Shown: piece by piece, positions 1 through 9,482 of the stretch | Position numbering within the stretch: the stretch's first letter is position 1 | Layout: each line of letters starts with the position of its first letter | Assembly: GCF_000246855.1 (NCBI RefSeq) | Contig: NC_016609.1 | Span: forward strand, 5,592,744 to 5,656,743 | DNA length: 64,000 nucleotides | Source: Niastella koreensis GR20-10 | GTDB taxonomy: Bacteria; Bacteroidota; Bacteroidia; Chitinophagales; Chitinophagaceae | Reading direction: 5' to 3' | Notes under the pieces: model-generated | The model's database searches: none | What the model was told of the DNA's origin: nothing | What the model saw: only the letters and a program-made list of their open reading frames with translations | Program-made: the position numbers and the translations under genes

Positions 1-3000
1 AGCGGACTGGCGCATTGTGTACAGGAAAGATCAGGGGTGGTGCTCCAGCTAAATTGTGAAGCGCCGGTTGCTTTTAGTTGTGCAGGCATACCACGGCATA
101 CAAAAGTATCATTACCGGCAAACGTATTGGGCAGCGGCCAGATGTTCACATCATACCGGGCAGTATCAAAACAGAAACCCTGGTAAACCGTTTGCAATTG
201 TACCTGGTAAGCACCAGCAGTGGAATAGTTTTGCGTAACTGCATTTGTATCACCGGCTGCCTGGCCATTACCAAACACCCAGTGTTTTACCAGGTTACTG
301 GCATCACCAGTGATCTGGGCAATGAATGCCAACTGACCGGGCACACAGGCTTCTTTATCGCCGGTTATATTTACCGAGGGCGTTGCATATACTTTGATGG
401 TATCGATCAATCGCGCCACATCTTTACATCCATTGGCGGTAGTAACCATATGCAATACGGTCAGCATAGCCGGCCCCCTGTTGAAAAAATGTTTCGGATT
501 GGGCTGGGTGCTGAAGGTTCCATCGCCAAAATCCCACAGGTGTGATGCTATATAGTCATTGGCCACTGATTTGTCGGTGAACTGTACATACCCACTGTTA
601 CAAACCTGGTAAGTGTCCATGGTTTCTTGTGCGGTAACACCAATTACATTGATGGTATCTGCACCAAGAACCGGCACCTGGCAACCATTGCTGTCAACCA
701 GGATCATGCGTGGAACAAACTTACCGGCGAGGGTATAATTATACTGCATGGTTCCGGTAGTTGATGCCGTGGTATTGCCATCATTAAAATCCCAGATGAA
801 CGATTTAACTTCATTTCCGGCGCCTGTAAATTGAACAGTAAGCGGTAAGCAACCCGTAGTGGGTGTATAATTGAATGTTCCGGTTGGTCCTTTTACTACT
901 ATCTTTCTCGACAATGTGGCTATACAGCCACCAGGCGACGAAATAGTTTGTGTAGCCATAAACACGCCGGGAACGTTATAAAAGTGAACCGGGCTTTCGA
1001 GTGTTGAGGTAGAACCGTCGCCAAAATCCCAGCGAAGTGTTACATAATTTTTTGCTTCATTGGTAAAAGAAACCTGCAGAGGCGGGCAACTGCCAACGGA
1101 ATCAGATATCGTGAACCCGGCTATTGGGGTAGTGATCTTTATATATTCAACCCGTTTAACCGAATCGCGGCAACCTACCGGGTCGGCAATCAACAGGTTA
1201 ACGGTATACAAACCATCCTGTGTATACTGGTGCACCGGTGATAATTGATTCGTTGTATTACCATCGCCAAAATCCCAGGTGTATTGCAGGTTATCGCCGG
1301 TAGAACTGTTAGTGAAACTAACCGGCTTGCCAGGACAGGAACTGGTATCCGTTGTAGCAAACGCCGCTTTGGGATTTGAAACAATGATGGTGGTATTACC
1401 TGCTGTATTATCAGTACAACCTTTACTGTCAGTAATTCTTAATGAAACAATGTAAGTTCCACCGTTGTCATACAGATGACTAAACGGTCCTGCGGCCAGG
1501 GTTTCTTCTTTGCCATCGCCGTACGTCCACACCCATTTTACAATAGGATGCGTGCCGTCGGTAGCAGACAGATCGCGGAAGTTAGCCAGCTTTTCGATAC
1601 AGATCTTTTGTTGAACAGCATCAAAAGCCGATGATGGCCCGTTCACCTGGATGTATTGTTGTTTTACAGTTGAATCAATACAACCATTTACATCGGTATA
1701 AACAAGCGATACTTTGTACATGCCCGAACTGGTATACACATGGGAAACATCGCCGGGCACAGCGCTCATGGCGCCATCACCAAAATTCCATACCATACCG
1801 CTTACATACACCGGATCATAATTCTTTATAGTAAAGGCCACTCCATCGCCCTTACACAATTCTTTTTTATCGGCATCAAAATCAGGATGTTCATCAGCAA
1901 CAACCAGCATTTGCGACATACTGTCCACACATGCATCGTGGGTAACAATAAGCTGTATGCGGTAGGTACCTTTGGCAGCATAGCGGTGAACGGGCGACTG
2001 ACTGATACTGGTAGCGCCATCCCCAAAATCCCAATGCCAGCCCTGGGCGGCAATTGATTTATCGGTAAAAGTCCGCTGGTATTTATCAGAACAATCAAGA
2101 CCTATGTTAAAAAGCGCAACCGGAGGATTAACATGAATATAATCTGGTTTTACCATGGTATCGGAACAACCTTTGTTCGTAACAATCAGGGTTACTTTCA
2201 GAAGCCCGGTATCGTTAAACTGGTAGGTTGGGTTTTGCATGGTAGAAACACCGCCATCGCCAAACTGCCATCGCCACTCATCGCCTGCCGGAGTACTTTG
2301 GTTAACAAATGGGACCGCCTGGCTGCGGCACACATCGCGAAGCAGGGCTGTAAAACCAGCCTGGGGTCTTGGTGCTGTTGAAACCGCATCGGGTATTACA
2401 ATGGAATCGGTGCAACCACCGGCAGTGGTGATCACCAGCTTTACCGTATATTTTCCCTCGGTGGTATATGTTTTTATTGGCGCAGCCTGGGTGGAGCTGG
2501 TGCCATCGCCAAAATCCCAGCGATAAGCCACTACATTATCCTGCACATTGATATCGGCATTGAAAGGAACAGTAAAAGGTAAACAACCTTTTTGTGGCAT
2601 GTCCTTAATTTGCACCTGTGGCCGTTTAAGCTGGATCAGATCAGTTTTAACCAATGAATCGGTACAGCCATTGCTTCCTGTTACAACCAGTTTTACCGTA
2701 TATGAGCCAAATGCTTTGTACACGTGTTGCGGGCTGGCAGCGGTGCTGGTGCTGCCATCGCCAAAATCCCATACAGTATTTACAGCACCTGTAGTGGTAT
2801 TGGTAAACTGGATCGCGGCAGGAATACTGCAGGAATAGGTACGGTCGGTTGTAAAGGCTGCTACCGGTTTGAGCAGAACAGTTATCAGTTTATTTACAGA
2901 GTCGGCGCAGGTAGCAAACCGGTTCACCATTTTAATGGTATAGGTACCGCCTGCAGCATAACTTTTCTGCGGGCTCATTTCTGTTGATGTGCTGCCATCG

Positions 3001-3935
3001 CCAAAATCCCATTGCACGGCAACCGGGTCTGGTGTTGAGGTATTGATTGGAAAGAAGGATTGCCCGGCGCATACGCTGGCAGGCAGGGTAAACTGCGTTT
3101 GTGTATTCCCTAATACGATCACATTCTTTTTACGCATTGTATCACGACAGCCGGAGGTATTTACCGCACTGAGGGTAACAGTATAAGAACCATTCGAGGT
3201 ATAAATATGATGCGGGTCCCTGTCGGTAGCTGTTTGTCCATCCCCGAAATTCCATACATAATTCACCGTACCCGATTCAACCGATTTGTTATTAAAGATT
3301 ATTTCAAGCGGCGCATTACAACTATTCACTGCAGGTGTAAAATCAAAATTGGCAATTACGCCGGAAGCAATTTGTATGTATTGCGATTTACTAAAGCTTT
3401 TTGTGCAACCATTACTACTGGTAACCTGTAAGGTTACCGTGTAATTACCTGTACCTGTATACGTATGTGATGGGTGTTGATCTGTTGAGGTATTACCATC
3501 GCCAAAGTCCCAATGCCAGCTGCTGATAGTGCCATCGCTTACGGTGCTTTTATCGGTAAACGTAACCGGAAAAGGAAAGCAGCCTATTGAGTCGGAGGCG
3601 ATGAAGTCTGCCACCGGGTTATCGTACACGGTAACGTATTGCTTTTTTACTATGGAATCTGCGCCTGCTGCATTTTTCGCCACCAGCTTTACGGTGTAGG
3701 TACCGGGTGCAAAATAAACACTGGAAGGATTCTGAAATAAGGAGATGGTTCCATTGCCCAGGTCCCAACGCCAACTGGTTGGGTTACCCGTAGAGGCATC
3801 CTGGAACTGCACTACCAGGGGAGAACATCCTGCAACGTTAGTGGCGGTAAAACCTGCCTTTACCTGCGCTTTCAATTGGCCTAATGTACATAATACACTG
3901 GCCAGGGTTAACAGTACGGTTAAATGGTTTTTCAT
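1..3935 (-). CDS. Giant secreted PKD-repeat protein, C-terminal part beyond the window edge
   Basis: Open reading frame of 1311 codons that starts at 3935 and runs off the left edge. It begins with a signal peptide (about residues 1-23, ending near LKAQ). Then follow about 15 tandem PKD domains of roughly 80 residues, each with a WDFGDG-type signature (variants WDLGNG, WNFGDG, WQFGDG, WTYGDG, WDFNDG, WVFGNG) and a following Y-x-V-x-L strand. The last visible residues (WSTTPDLSCTQCASP) resemble the linker found in Bacteroidota adhesin-like proteins just before a C-terminal sorting domain. PKD domains are extracellular beta-sandwiches used in adhesion or polysaccharide binding. Family knowledge suggests type IX secretion and a role in gliding or surface adhesion, but the decisive C-terminus is not visible. 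The gene is monocistronic as far as can be seen. Confidence 0.9.
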   Translation of the reverse strand, partial: MKNHLTVLLTLASVLCTLGQLKAQVKAGFTATNVAGCSPLVVQFQDASTGNPTSWRWDLGNGTISLFQNPSSVYFAPGTYTVKLVAKNAAGADSIVKKQYVTVYDNPVADFIASDSIGCFPFPVTFTDKSTVSDGTISSWHWDFGDGNTSTDQHPSHTYTGTGNYTVTLQVTSSNGCTKSFSKSQYIQIASGVIANFDFTPAVNSCNAPLEIIFNNKSVESGTVNYVWNFGDGQTATDRDPHHIYTSNGSYTVTLSAVNTSGCRDTMRKKNVIVLGNTQTQFTLPASVCAGQSFFPINTSTPDPVAVQWDFGDGSTSTEMSPQKSYAAGGTYTIKMVNRFATCADSVNKLITVLLKPVAAFTTDRTYSCSIPAAIQFTNTTTGAVNTVWDFGDGSTSTAASPQHVYKAFGSYTVKLVVTGSNGCTDSLVKTDLIQLKRPQVQIKDMPQKGCLPFTVPFNADINVQDNVVAYRWDFGDGTSSTQAAPIKTYTTEGKYTVKLVITTAGGCTDSIVIPDAVSTAPRPQAGFTALLRDVCRSQAVPFVNQSTPAGDEWRWQFGDGGVSTMQNPTYQFNDTGLLKVTLIVTNKGCSDTMVKPDYIHVNPPVALFNIGLDCSDKYQRTFTDKSIAAQGWHWDFGDGATSISQSPVHRYAAKGTYRIQLIVTHDACVDSMSQMLVVADEHPDFDADKKELCKGDGVAFTIKNYDPVYVSGMVWNFGDGAMSAVPGDVSHVYTSSGMYKVSLVYTDVNGCIDSTVKQQYIQVNGPSSAFDAVQQKICIEKLANFRDLSATDGTHPIVKWVWTYGDGKEETLAAGPFSHLYDNGGTYIVSLRITDSKGCTDNTAGNTTIIVSNPKAAFATTDTSSCPGKPVSFTNSSTGDNLQYTWDFGDGNTTNQLSPVHQYTQDGLYTVNLLIADPVGCRDSVKRVEYIKITTPIAGFTISDSVGSCPPLQVSFTNEAKNYVTLRWDFGDGSTSTLESPVHFYNVPGVFMATQTISSPGGCIATLSRKIVVKGPTGTFNYTPTTGCLPLTVQFTGAGNEVKSFIWDFNDGNTTASTTGTMQYNYTLAGKFVPRMILVDSNGCQVPVLGADTINVIGVTAQETMDTYQVCNSGYVQFTDKSVANDYIASHLWDFGDGTFSTQPNPKHFFNRGPAMLTVLHMVTTANGCKDVARLIDTIKVYATPSVNITGDKEACVPGQLAFIAQITGDASNLVKHWVFGNGQAAGDTNAVTQNYSTAGAYQVQLQTVYQGFCFDTARYDVNIWPLPNTFAGNDTFVCRGMPAQLKATGASQFSWSTTPDLSCTQCASP

Positions 3936-4134
3936 TGGTTTAATGATAACTGATGCAAAAAAAGCATTATATCATCAATCCACATATTGGAAGCAGGCTC
4001 GGATTTGGAACATTAATTATTAACTCTTATACTGTAAAGCTGGTTTTCTGATTATTTTACATTAATACATATGTGTCGTAAGGGAGGGAAGCAACCGAAG
4101 CAGTAATCGCAATAGTATTTTAAAAAAGTAATAC

Positions 4135-4346
4135 TTAAATGGCCCTAAATGGATTCAGTAATTGAGGGGCAGATACAATTTTAAGATTTCTGCCATATTC
4201 CTGGTTAAGCACATCTGAGATCCTGTCAATTTCTTCTGCTTTTATTTGATGGTTTTCTTCATCTATGATAGACCGCACTGTTCCGCTATCTACAAACCAG
4301 CCCCTACATCATCGGGATTGAGCCATAATTTATTAGCGAAATATCA
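4135..4346 (-). pseudogene. Decayed gene fragment with a frameshift, family not recognised
   Basis: The spacer 3936-4463 holds a remnant on the minus strand. One frame reads YFANKLWLNPDDVGAGL and then a stop. A shift of one base near 4303 continues as FVDSGTVRSIIDEENHQIKA and onward to LLNPFRAI, ending in TAA at 4135. Both pieces look protein-like, are joined by a single missing base and have no start codon. This suggests an inactivated gene whose 5' part is lost. I do not recognise the family. The rest of the spacer (3936-4134 and 4347-4410) is AT-rich and shows nothing else. Confidence 0.35.
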
Positions 4347-4410
4347 TTTACGTTTTGATTCTTTTGCCCTATGTACCGCACCGGGGTCAAAATTGAACTG
4401 CTGGCTCTAA

Positions 4411-4444
4411 ATAAAAAAGCCCTGAACGTATAACGTCAGGGCTT
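4411..4444 (-). terminator. Rho-independent terminator of the aconitase gene
   Basis: Perfect 9-bp stem (AAGCCCTGA 4417-4425 with TCAGGGCTT 4436-4444) followed on the minus strand by a T-rich tail. It lies 20 bp beyond the aconitase stop codon. Confidence 0.8.
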
Positions 4445-4463
4445 GTAACAATCTATAATTATA

Positions 4464-6731
4464 TTACTTCTTAGCAAACTGAGCGCGGATAACGTTCAGC
4501 GCACCACCTGATTTAAACCACTCGATCTGTTGTTTATTGTAGGTGTGGTTGAGTGTTACCTCATCTTTGCTGCCATTTTTATGGTTCAACACCATAGTCA
4601 ATGGTTTGCCAGGTGCAAACGATCCCAGGCCAACGAAGTCGATGTTATCGTCTTCCTGTACTTTATCGTAATCTTCTTTGTTAGCAAAGGTCAGCGCCAG
4701 CATACCCTGTTTTTTCAGGTTGGTTTCGTGAATACGCGCAAAGCTTCTTACCACAATAGCGCGAACGCCTAAGTGACGGGGCTCCATAGCTGCGTGCTCG
4801 CGGCTTGAACCTTCGCCATAGTTCTCATCACCTACCACTACTGAACCAATGCCAGCAGCTTTGTAAGCGCGTTGGGTAGCAGGTACTGCACCATATTCAC
4901 CGGTCAGCTCGTTCTTTACTTTATCGGTTTCGTCGTTAAAGAAGTTTACTGCGCCGATCAGCATGTTGTTACTGATGTTATCGAGGTGGCCACGGAATTT
5001 CAACCATGGACCAGCCATTGAGATATGGTCAGTGGTACATTTGCCTTTTGCCTTGATCAGCAGTTTCAACCCTTTCAGGTCAGTGCCTTCCCAGGCTGCA
5101 AATGGTTCCAGTAATTGTAAACGTTGTGAATCTGCAGCTACTTTTACCACAACACCGCTACCATCGGCAGCAGGTGCAGTATAACCGGCATCTTCAACAG
5201 AGAAACCTTTGGGTGGTAATTCAACACCAGTTGGTTCATCCAGCATTACTTCTTTACCTTCTTCGTTCTTCAGTTTATCTTTCAGCGGGTTGAAGGTTAA
5301 GTCACCGGCAATGGCGAATGCAGTTACGATCTCAGGTGAAGCTACAAACGCGTGGGTTGAAGCCAGACCGTCGTTACGTTTTGCAAAGTTGCGGTTGAAA
5401 GAAGTGATGATCGAATTCTTACGTTTTGGATCATCGATGTGGCGCGCCCATTGACCAATACAAGGTCCGCAGGCGTTTGCCAGTACTACACCACCAATTT
5501 TGTAGAAAGTATCGAGGAAACCATCTTTTTCAATGGTATAACGAACTACTTCAGAACCTGGAGTAATGGTGAATTCTGCTTTGGCTTTTAATTTTTTATC
5601 AACGGCCTGTTTTGCCAGGGAGGCAGAACGGCTGATGTCTTCGTAAGAAGAGTTGGTGCAGCTACCGATCAAAGCCACTTCCAGTCTGGCTGGCCAATCG
5701 TTTGCTTTTACCGCCTCAGCAAATTTAGAAATGGGCCATGCCAGGTCGGGCGTAAACGGACCGTTTACATAAGGCTCCAGTTCATCGAGGTTTATTTCAA
5801 TCAGCTGATCGTAGTATTTGGCAGGATCAGCATATACTTCTTCGTCAGGACGCAGGTACTCTTTGATCTGCGTTGCAGCAACAGCTACTTCTTCGCGGCC
5901 GGTTGCAGTGAGATAAGCAGCCATTTTCTCATCATAACCGAACAATGAGCAGGTTGCACCAATTTCAGCACCCATGTTACAGATGGTAGCTTTACCGGTA
6001 GCGCTTAAGCTGTCGGCGCCAGGTCCAAAGTATTCCACAATTGCACCGGTACCACCTTTTACGGTTAAGATACCAGCCACTTTCAGGATCACGTCTTTGG
6101 AAGAGGTCCAGCCATTCATTTTACCGGTTAATTTAACACCGATCAATTTGGGCATTTTCAGCTCCCAGGGCAGGCCGGCCATTACGTCAACGGCGTCTGC
6201 CCCCCCTACTCCAATGGCAATCATACCTAAACCACCAGCATTAGGCGTGTGGCTGTCAGTACCGATCATCATACCGCCGGGGAAGGCGTAGTTTTCCAGT
6301 ACTACCTGGTGAATAATACCAGCTCCGGGTTTCCAGAAACCGATACCGTATTTATTGGAAATTGAAGCCAGGAATTCGTATACTTCTTTATTTACTTCGT
6401 TAGCGGTTTTCAAATCTTCCTGAGCGCCGGTTTTGGCCTGGATCAGGTGGTCGCAATGCACGGTAGAAGGTACAGCCACTTTTGCACGTCCACAGGTCAT
6501 AAACTGCAACAATGCCATTTGAGCCGTTGCATCCTGCATCGCAACACGGTCGGGCGTGAAATCTACGTAATCAACCCCGCGCTCATGTGCTTTTTCCGTG
6601 GGAACGAACAGGTGGGAATATAATATTTTTTCTGCTAATGTTAGGGGACGGCCTACCAGTTTACGCGCTTCTGCAACCTTCTCAGGCATTCCGGCGTAAA
6701 CCTTTTTAATTAAGTCCAGATCAAAAACCAT
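4464..6731 (-). CDS. acn: Aconitate hydratase (mitochondrial-type)
   Basis: Aconitase interconverts citrate and isocitrate in the TCA cycle using a [4Fe-4S] cluster. The 755-residue protein has the length and layout of the mitochondrial-type aconitase family: the opening segment around [10 protein letters not shown], the substrate loop [20 protein letters not shown], and the cluster cysteines in LIGSCTNSS (near residue 357) and [10 protein letters not shown] (near 420 and 423). The C-terminal swivel domain carries [17 protein letters not shown]. The gene stands alone, with its own terminator downstream and a promoter-like -7 box upstream. All expected catalytic segments are present, so it should be active. 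Confidence 0.96.
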   Translation of the reverse strand: MVFDLDLIKKVYAGMPEKVAEARKLVGRPLTLAEKILYSHLFVPTEKAHERGVDYVDFTPDRVAMQDATAQMALLQFMTCGRAKVAVPSTVHCDHLIQAKTGAQEDLKTANEVNKEVYEFLASISNKYGIGFWKPGAGIIHQVVLENYAFPGGMMIGTDSHTPNAGGLGMIAIGVGGADAVDVMAGLPWELKMPKLIGVKLTGKMNGWTSSKDVILKVAGILTVKGGTGAIVEYFGPGADSLSATGKATICNMGAEIGATCSLFGYDEKMAAYLTATGREEVAVAATQIKEYLRPDEEVYADPAKYYDQLIEINLDELEPYVNGPFTPDLAWPISKFAEAVKANDWPARLEVALIGSCTNSSYEDISRSASLAKQAVDKKLKAKAEFTITPGSEVVRYTIEKDGFLDTFYKIGGVVLANACGPCIGQWARHIDDPKRKNSIITSFNRNFAKRNDGLASTHAFVASPEIVTAFAIAGDLTFNPLKDKLKNEEGKEVMLDEPTGVELPPKGFSVEDAGYTAPAADGSGVVVKVAADSQRLQLLEPFAAWEGTDLKGLKLLIKAKGKCTTDHISMAGPWLKFRGHLDNISNNMLIGAVNFFNDETDKVKNELTGEYGAVPATQRAYKAAGIGSVVVGDENYGEGSSREHAAMEPRHLGVRAIVVRSFARIHETNLKKQGMLALTFANKEDYDKVQEDDNIDFVGLGSFAPGKPLTMVLNHKNGSKDEVTLNHTYNKQQIEWFKSGGALNVIRAQFAKK

Positions 6732-6774
6732 GATTTTTCGTTTAAGAAGTGATCAAACGTATAAAAAAGTTTGG

Positions 6775-6782
6775 CAAAGTTA
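6775..6782 (-). promoter_or_regulatory. Bacteroidota-type -7 box (TAACTTTG) upstream of aconitase
   Basis: The minus strand carries TAACTTTG, a match to TAnnTTTG, 43 bp upstream of the aconitase start. I see no clear TTTG at the matching -33 position, so this is a weaker call than the his and phe promoters. Confidence 0.35.
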
Positions 6783-6848
6783 CCTAAAAAATGGGTTGGT
6801 AGGGATTCAATGCTTGCACAATTTTCCTGAATGTTATAATTTAGTGGC

Positions 6849-7070
6849 ATGAACCGGTTCAGGCAATTTATAGAATGGCAGGCATTTGGCGTTTGTACCG
6901 CTATTGGCGAACGATTGGGCATCGCTACATCCCGCATTCGTACCTGGTTTATCTATGTATCCTTCCTTACGATGGGTTCTCCCCTCATAATTTATTTTAT
7001 TCTTGCATTTTGGATGAATATTAAAAGGTACATTTGGTCACTGCGCCGTAACCCGCTGAAATATCAATAA
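6849..7070 (+). CDS. Small PspC-domain membrane protein
   Basis: 73-residue protein with the PspC-domain signature FGVCTAIGERLGIATSRIRTWFIYVSFLTM followed by one long hydrophobic segment (about residues 35-57) and a basic tail. PspC-family proteins are inner-membrane proteins linked to envelope-stress responses. Short versions like this are common in Bacteroidota and are usually single genes whose partner is unknown. It is divergent from aconitase and is followed about 100 bp later by an AraC regulator. No phage-shock operon partner is visible. Confidence 0.75.
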   Translation: MNRFRQFIEWQAFGVCTAIGERLGIATSRIRTWFIYVSFLTMGSPLIIYFILAFWMNIKRYIWSLRRNPLKYQ

Positions 7071-7171
7071 TACCTTTGACTCCACATACTGTTTCAGTTT
7101 CCCCGTAGCCTATTACTGGTATGGAATTTTAATCATTTGATCTGTGTTATCAGACCAATAAATACGGCTCT

Positions 7172-8176
7172 GTGTTTGAATTTGAATATACTGATACCAA
7201 TTATGAACAATTGGTGCATGCAATGGGGGCTGCGTTAAAGGTTCCCATGCTTAACGACCATTTGTTATTTCCCGAAGCTATTGGCGCCGGTACCTTACGC
7301 CACGTTCATGTGCCCAATGGCCTGCATGCTTATCTTATCGATTGTACGTGGCACCAGGACTGGCATATTCACTCCAGCAGCACGGCAGAAGAATTTTATA
7401 CACTTCGCTTTGATGAACTTACTGTTCCCAATTCTCTTACCATTTCCATTAGCGATGAAAAATTACGGGAGAAAAATACCAGCAAGGCATTTGCCTACCT
7501 CACCAGTTCGCATTATAACTGGTCGTACGAAGGCACAGAAGGCTGCACCTGGAAAGGCGTGAATATTGTTTTCAGCAAGAAATGGCTGGCGCAGTACTTT
7601 GATGTGGCCCGGGTGGATGAAGTACTGTCATCGTACGTATCACTAAAAGCCGAAAGCATTAACATAGAACCGCTGGATGCCCGGTACCGCCGGTGGATGA
7701 AAACCATTTGCCAGGTAGAAGAAAGCAATCCGTTGCGAAAAACCATTCTGCAAAACCGCATGATGTTGCTGATTGAACGGTTCTTCAACAGTTTGTTCGA
7801 GAAAATGAGCAACCCCGCTTACCGCCTGCCACTTACCCATGATGACATTGCCCGTGTTATGCATATAGAACGGTTGTTAACAAAGAACATACTGCAAACC
7901 CCACCCTCCATACAACAGCTGGCTAAAATTGCCGCCATCAGCGAATCGAAGCTGAAGAAGGATTTTAAGACCATGTACAGTTTTCCCATCTATGAGTACT
8001 TTCAAAAAGCCCGCATGCATGCCGCACAGGACAAACTGTTAACGGGCAAATTTTCGGTAAAAGAAGTGGCCATGGAACTGGGCTACAGCAACCTGAGCAA
8101 CTTCACCATCGCCTTTAAAAAAGAGTTTGGCATCCTGCCCAGCCAGCTGCTCACCCCTAAAAAGCTATCAGATTAA
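7172..8176 (+). CDS. AraC family transcriptional regulator
   Basis: 334-residue regulator. The N-terminal part (about 1-225) is a ligand-sensing region without clear family similarity. The C-terminal part (about 235-330) is an AraC-type double helix-turn-helix, with IQQLAKIAAISESKLKKDFK as the first HTH and VAMELGYSNLSNFTIAFKKE as the second, ending FGILPSQL. The start is a GTG at 7172, because an upstream in-frame ATG at 7121 meets a stop after three codons. The target genes cannot be told from context. The nearest candidates are the PspC gene and the lipoprotein that follows. Confidence 0.85.
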   Translation: MFEFEYTDTNYEQLVHAMGAALKVPMLNDHLLFPEAIGAGTLRHVHVPNGLHAYLIDCTWHQDWHIHSSSTAEEFYTLRFDELTVPNSLTISISDEKLREKNTSKAFAYLTSSHYNWSYEGTEGCTWKGVNIVFSKKWLAQYFDVARVDEVLSSYVSLKAESINIEPLDARYRRWMKTICQVEESNPLRKTILQNRMMLLIERFFNSLFEKMSNPAYRLPLTHDDIARVMHIERLLTKNILQTPPSIQQLAKIAAISESKLKKDFKTMYSFPIYEYFQKARMHAAQDKLLTGKFSVKEVAMELGYSNLSNFTIAFKKEFGILPSQLLTPKKLSD

Positions 8177-8405
8177 TTGTTTGGAAGACGTCATAGTCAA
8201 TAGGTTAAGAAATTATTACTTTTTGCGGTTACTGATATGGCTTTATTAGGTTATACATAGTAACAATCCGGTACAATTTTCCCTGCATATAACACCAAAT
8301 AAAAAATATTAGAGCCTCCCCGTTTTTTAATCCAATATTCAAATGCGAAAAAATGTGTATAAATATTATTTCGCATTGCGATACCTTTGAAAGACAGAGA
8401 CTTAT

Positions 8406-8428
8406 AGCTCCCTTGTGGAGCTTTTTTT
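8406..8428 (+). terminator. Intrinsic terminator or leader hairpin ahead of the DUF4382 gene
   Basis: AGCTCC (8406-8411), loop CTTGT, GGAGCT (8417-8422), then seven T. It lies 230 bp after the AraC stop and 66 bp before the next start codon. A -7-like box TACCTTTG at 8382-8389 sits directly upstream, so a transcript from it would meet the terminator within about 35 nt. The rest of the 317-bp spacer 8177-8493 is AT-rich and featureless. Confidence 0.55.
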
Positions 8429-8493
8429 ATATAAGGATTTTATGTGTGGTATAATATTGGTGATATTGCGTACGAATTAAATAATTCACCACT

Positions 8494-9279
8494 ATGAAAT
8501 CCAATTTTTTCGCAGCCCTGTTCCTGGGCTTACTGTTTACCTGTTCCCTGAATTCCTGTTCCAAAAGTGATTCTGCTCAAAAATCCAGATTGCAAGTCCG
8601 CCTGACTGACGATCCTGCTGCCTACGATGCGGTTAATATCGACATCCAGGATGTACAGATCAATGTAACCGGCGATGACGACAAAGGCTGGCAATCGCTA
8701 CCAGGCGTGAAAAAAGGCATTTACAACATCCTTAACCTGGTAAATGACAAAGACACCCTGCTGGCTGATGCCGACATTCCATCGGGCAAACTGCACCAGA
8801 TCCGCCTCGTACTGGGCGACAACAACAGCGTTGTTATGGGTGGCGTTAGCACACACCTTGAAACACCCAGCGCACAACAAAGCGGTTTAAAGCTGAACGT
8901 GCAGCAGGATGTAACCGGTGGCATTTTGTACACCATGGTGCTCGATTTTGATGCTGCCCGGTCAATCGTTACTACCGGTAGCGGTAAATACAGCCTGAAA
9001 CCAGTTATCCGCACGGTGTTAAATGCAGTAGGTGGAAGCATTAAAGGAGCCGTTACTCCAGGTTCAGTTCTTACTGCAGTGTATGCTATTAACGGTACCG
9101 ATACCCTTACTACATTCACTGATGCTTCTGGTGCTTATTTGATAAAAGGCGTACCAGCTGCAACTTACAACATGCTTTACTGGCCTACCGATGCTACTTA
9201 TCAAAAGCAAACTAAATCCGGTATTGCTGTAAATACCGGTAAGGTTACGCTTGTAGATACGATTCGCTTAGCGCATTAA
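8494..9279 (+). CDS. DUF4382 lipoprotein with carboxypeptidase-regulatory-like domain
   Basis: 261-residue lipoprotein. A type II signal peptide ends in the lipobox SLNSC (Cys22), so the mature protein is membrane anchored. Residues about 32-160 match DUF4382 (the RLTDDPAAYDAVNIDIQDVQ opening is characteristic). Residues about 178-260 form a carboxypeptidase-regulatory-like beta-sandwich (GGSIKGAVTPGS, then TFTDASGAYLIKGVPAATYN). Such proteins are common in Bacteroidota and their function is unknown. It is monocistronic, with a strong hairpin terminator downstream. Confidence 0.85.
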   Translation: MKSNFFAALFLGLLFTCSLNSCSKSDSAQKSRLQVRLTDDPAAYDAVNIDIQDVQINVTGDDDKGWQSLPGVKKGIYNILNLVNDKDTLLADADIPSGKLHQIRLVLGDNNSVVMGGVSTHLETPSAQQSGLKLNVQQDVTGGILYTMVLDFDAARSIVTTGSGKYSLKPVIRTVLNAVGGSIKGAVTPGSVLTAVYAINGTDTLTTFTDASGAYLIKGVPAATYNMLYWPTDATYQKQTKSGIAVNTGKVTLVDTIRLAH

Positions 9280-9283
9280 GATT

Positions 9284-9482
9284 GTGAGTTGTGAGTTGTC
9301 AGTAGTGAGAGCCTCGCTCTGATTGATCATACTCATTAATGGCAGTCACATGATTTTAATAAGAATGCCCCAATAACTTAAAGTTGTTGGGGCATTCGCC
9401 TTTATAAATGTCGCGAGATTGCAGATTAATCGAAAGGCACGAAAATTGGTATCTCACTCACTACTGACTACTCACTACACCA
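9284..9482 (+). repeat. Inverted heptad-word array (GTGAGTT/CTCACTA) flanking a terminator
   Basis: The left arm at 9284-9312 reads as 7-nt words GTGAGTT GTGAGTT, then GTCAGTA GTGAG. The right arm at 9452-9482 reads as the complementary words CTCACTA CTGACTA CTCACTA. The two arms enclose the terminator 9363-9397. The right arm touches the kdsA stop codon. Confidence 0.6.
9363..9397. terminator. Bidirectional terminator between the DUF4382 gene and kdsA
   Basis: Perfect 11-bp stem GAATGCCCCAA (9363-9373) with TTGGGGCATTC (9387-9397) between convergent genes. Confidence 0.75.

Noticed and set aside
260-3770. Regularly spaced repeated DNA of about 245 bp, could suggest a CRISPR or satellite
   Set aside because: The period is the length of a PKD domain, the repeat is coding, and the spacing and similarity do not fit CRISPR repeats.
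1-3935. Many plus-strand open frames of 60-155 codons
   Set aside because: They are shadows of the minus-strand PKD gene, and their repeated composition mirrors its WDFGDG codons.
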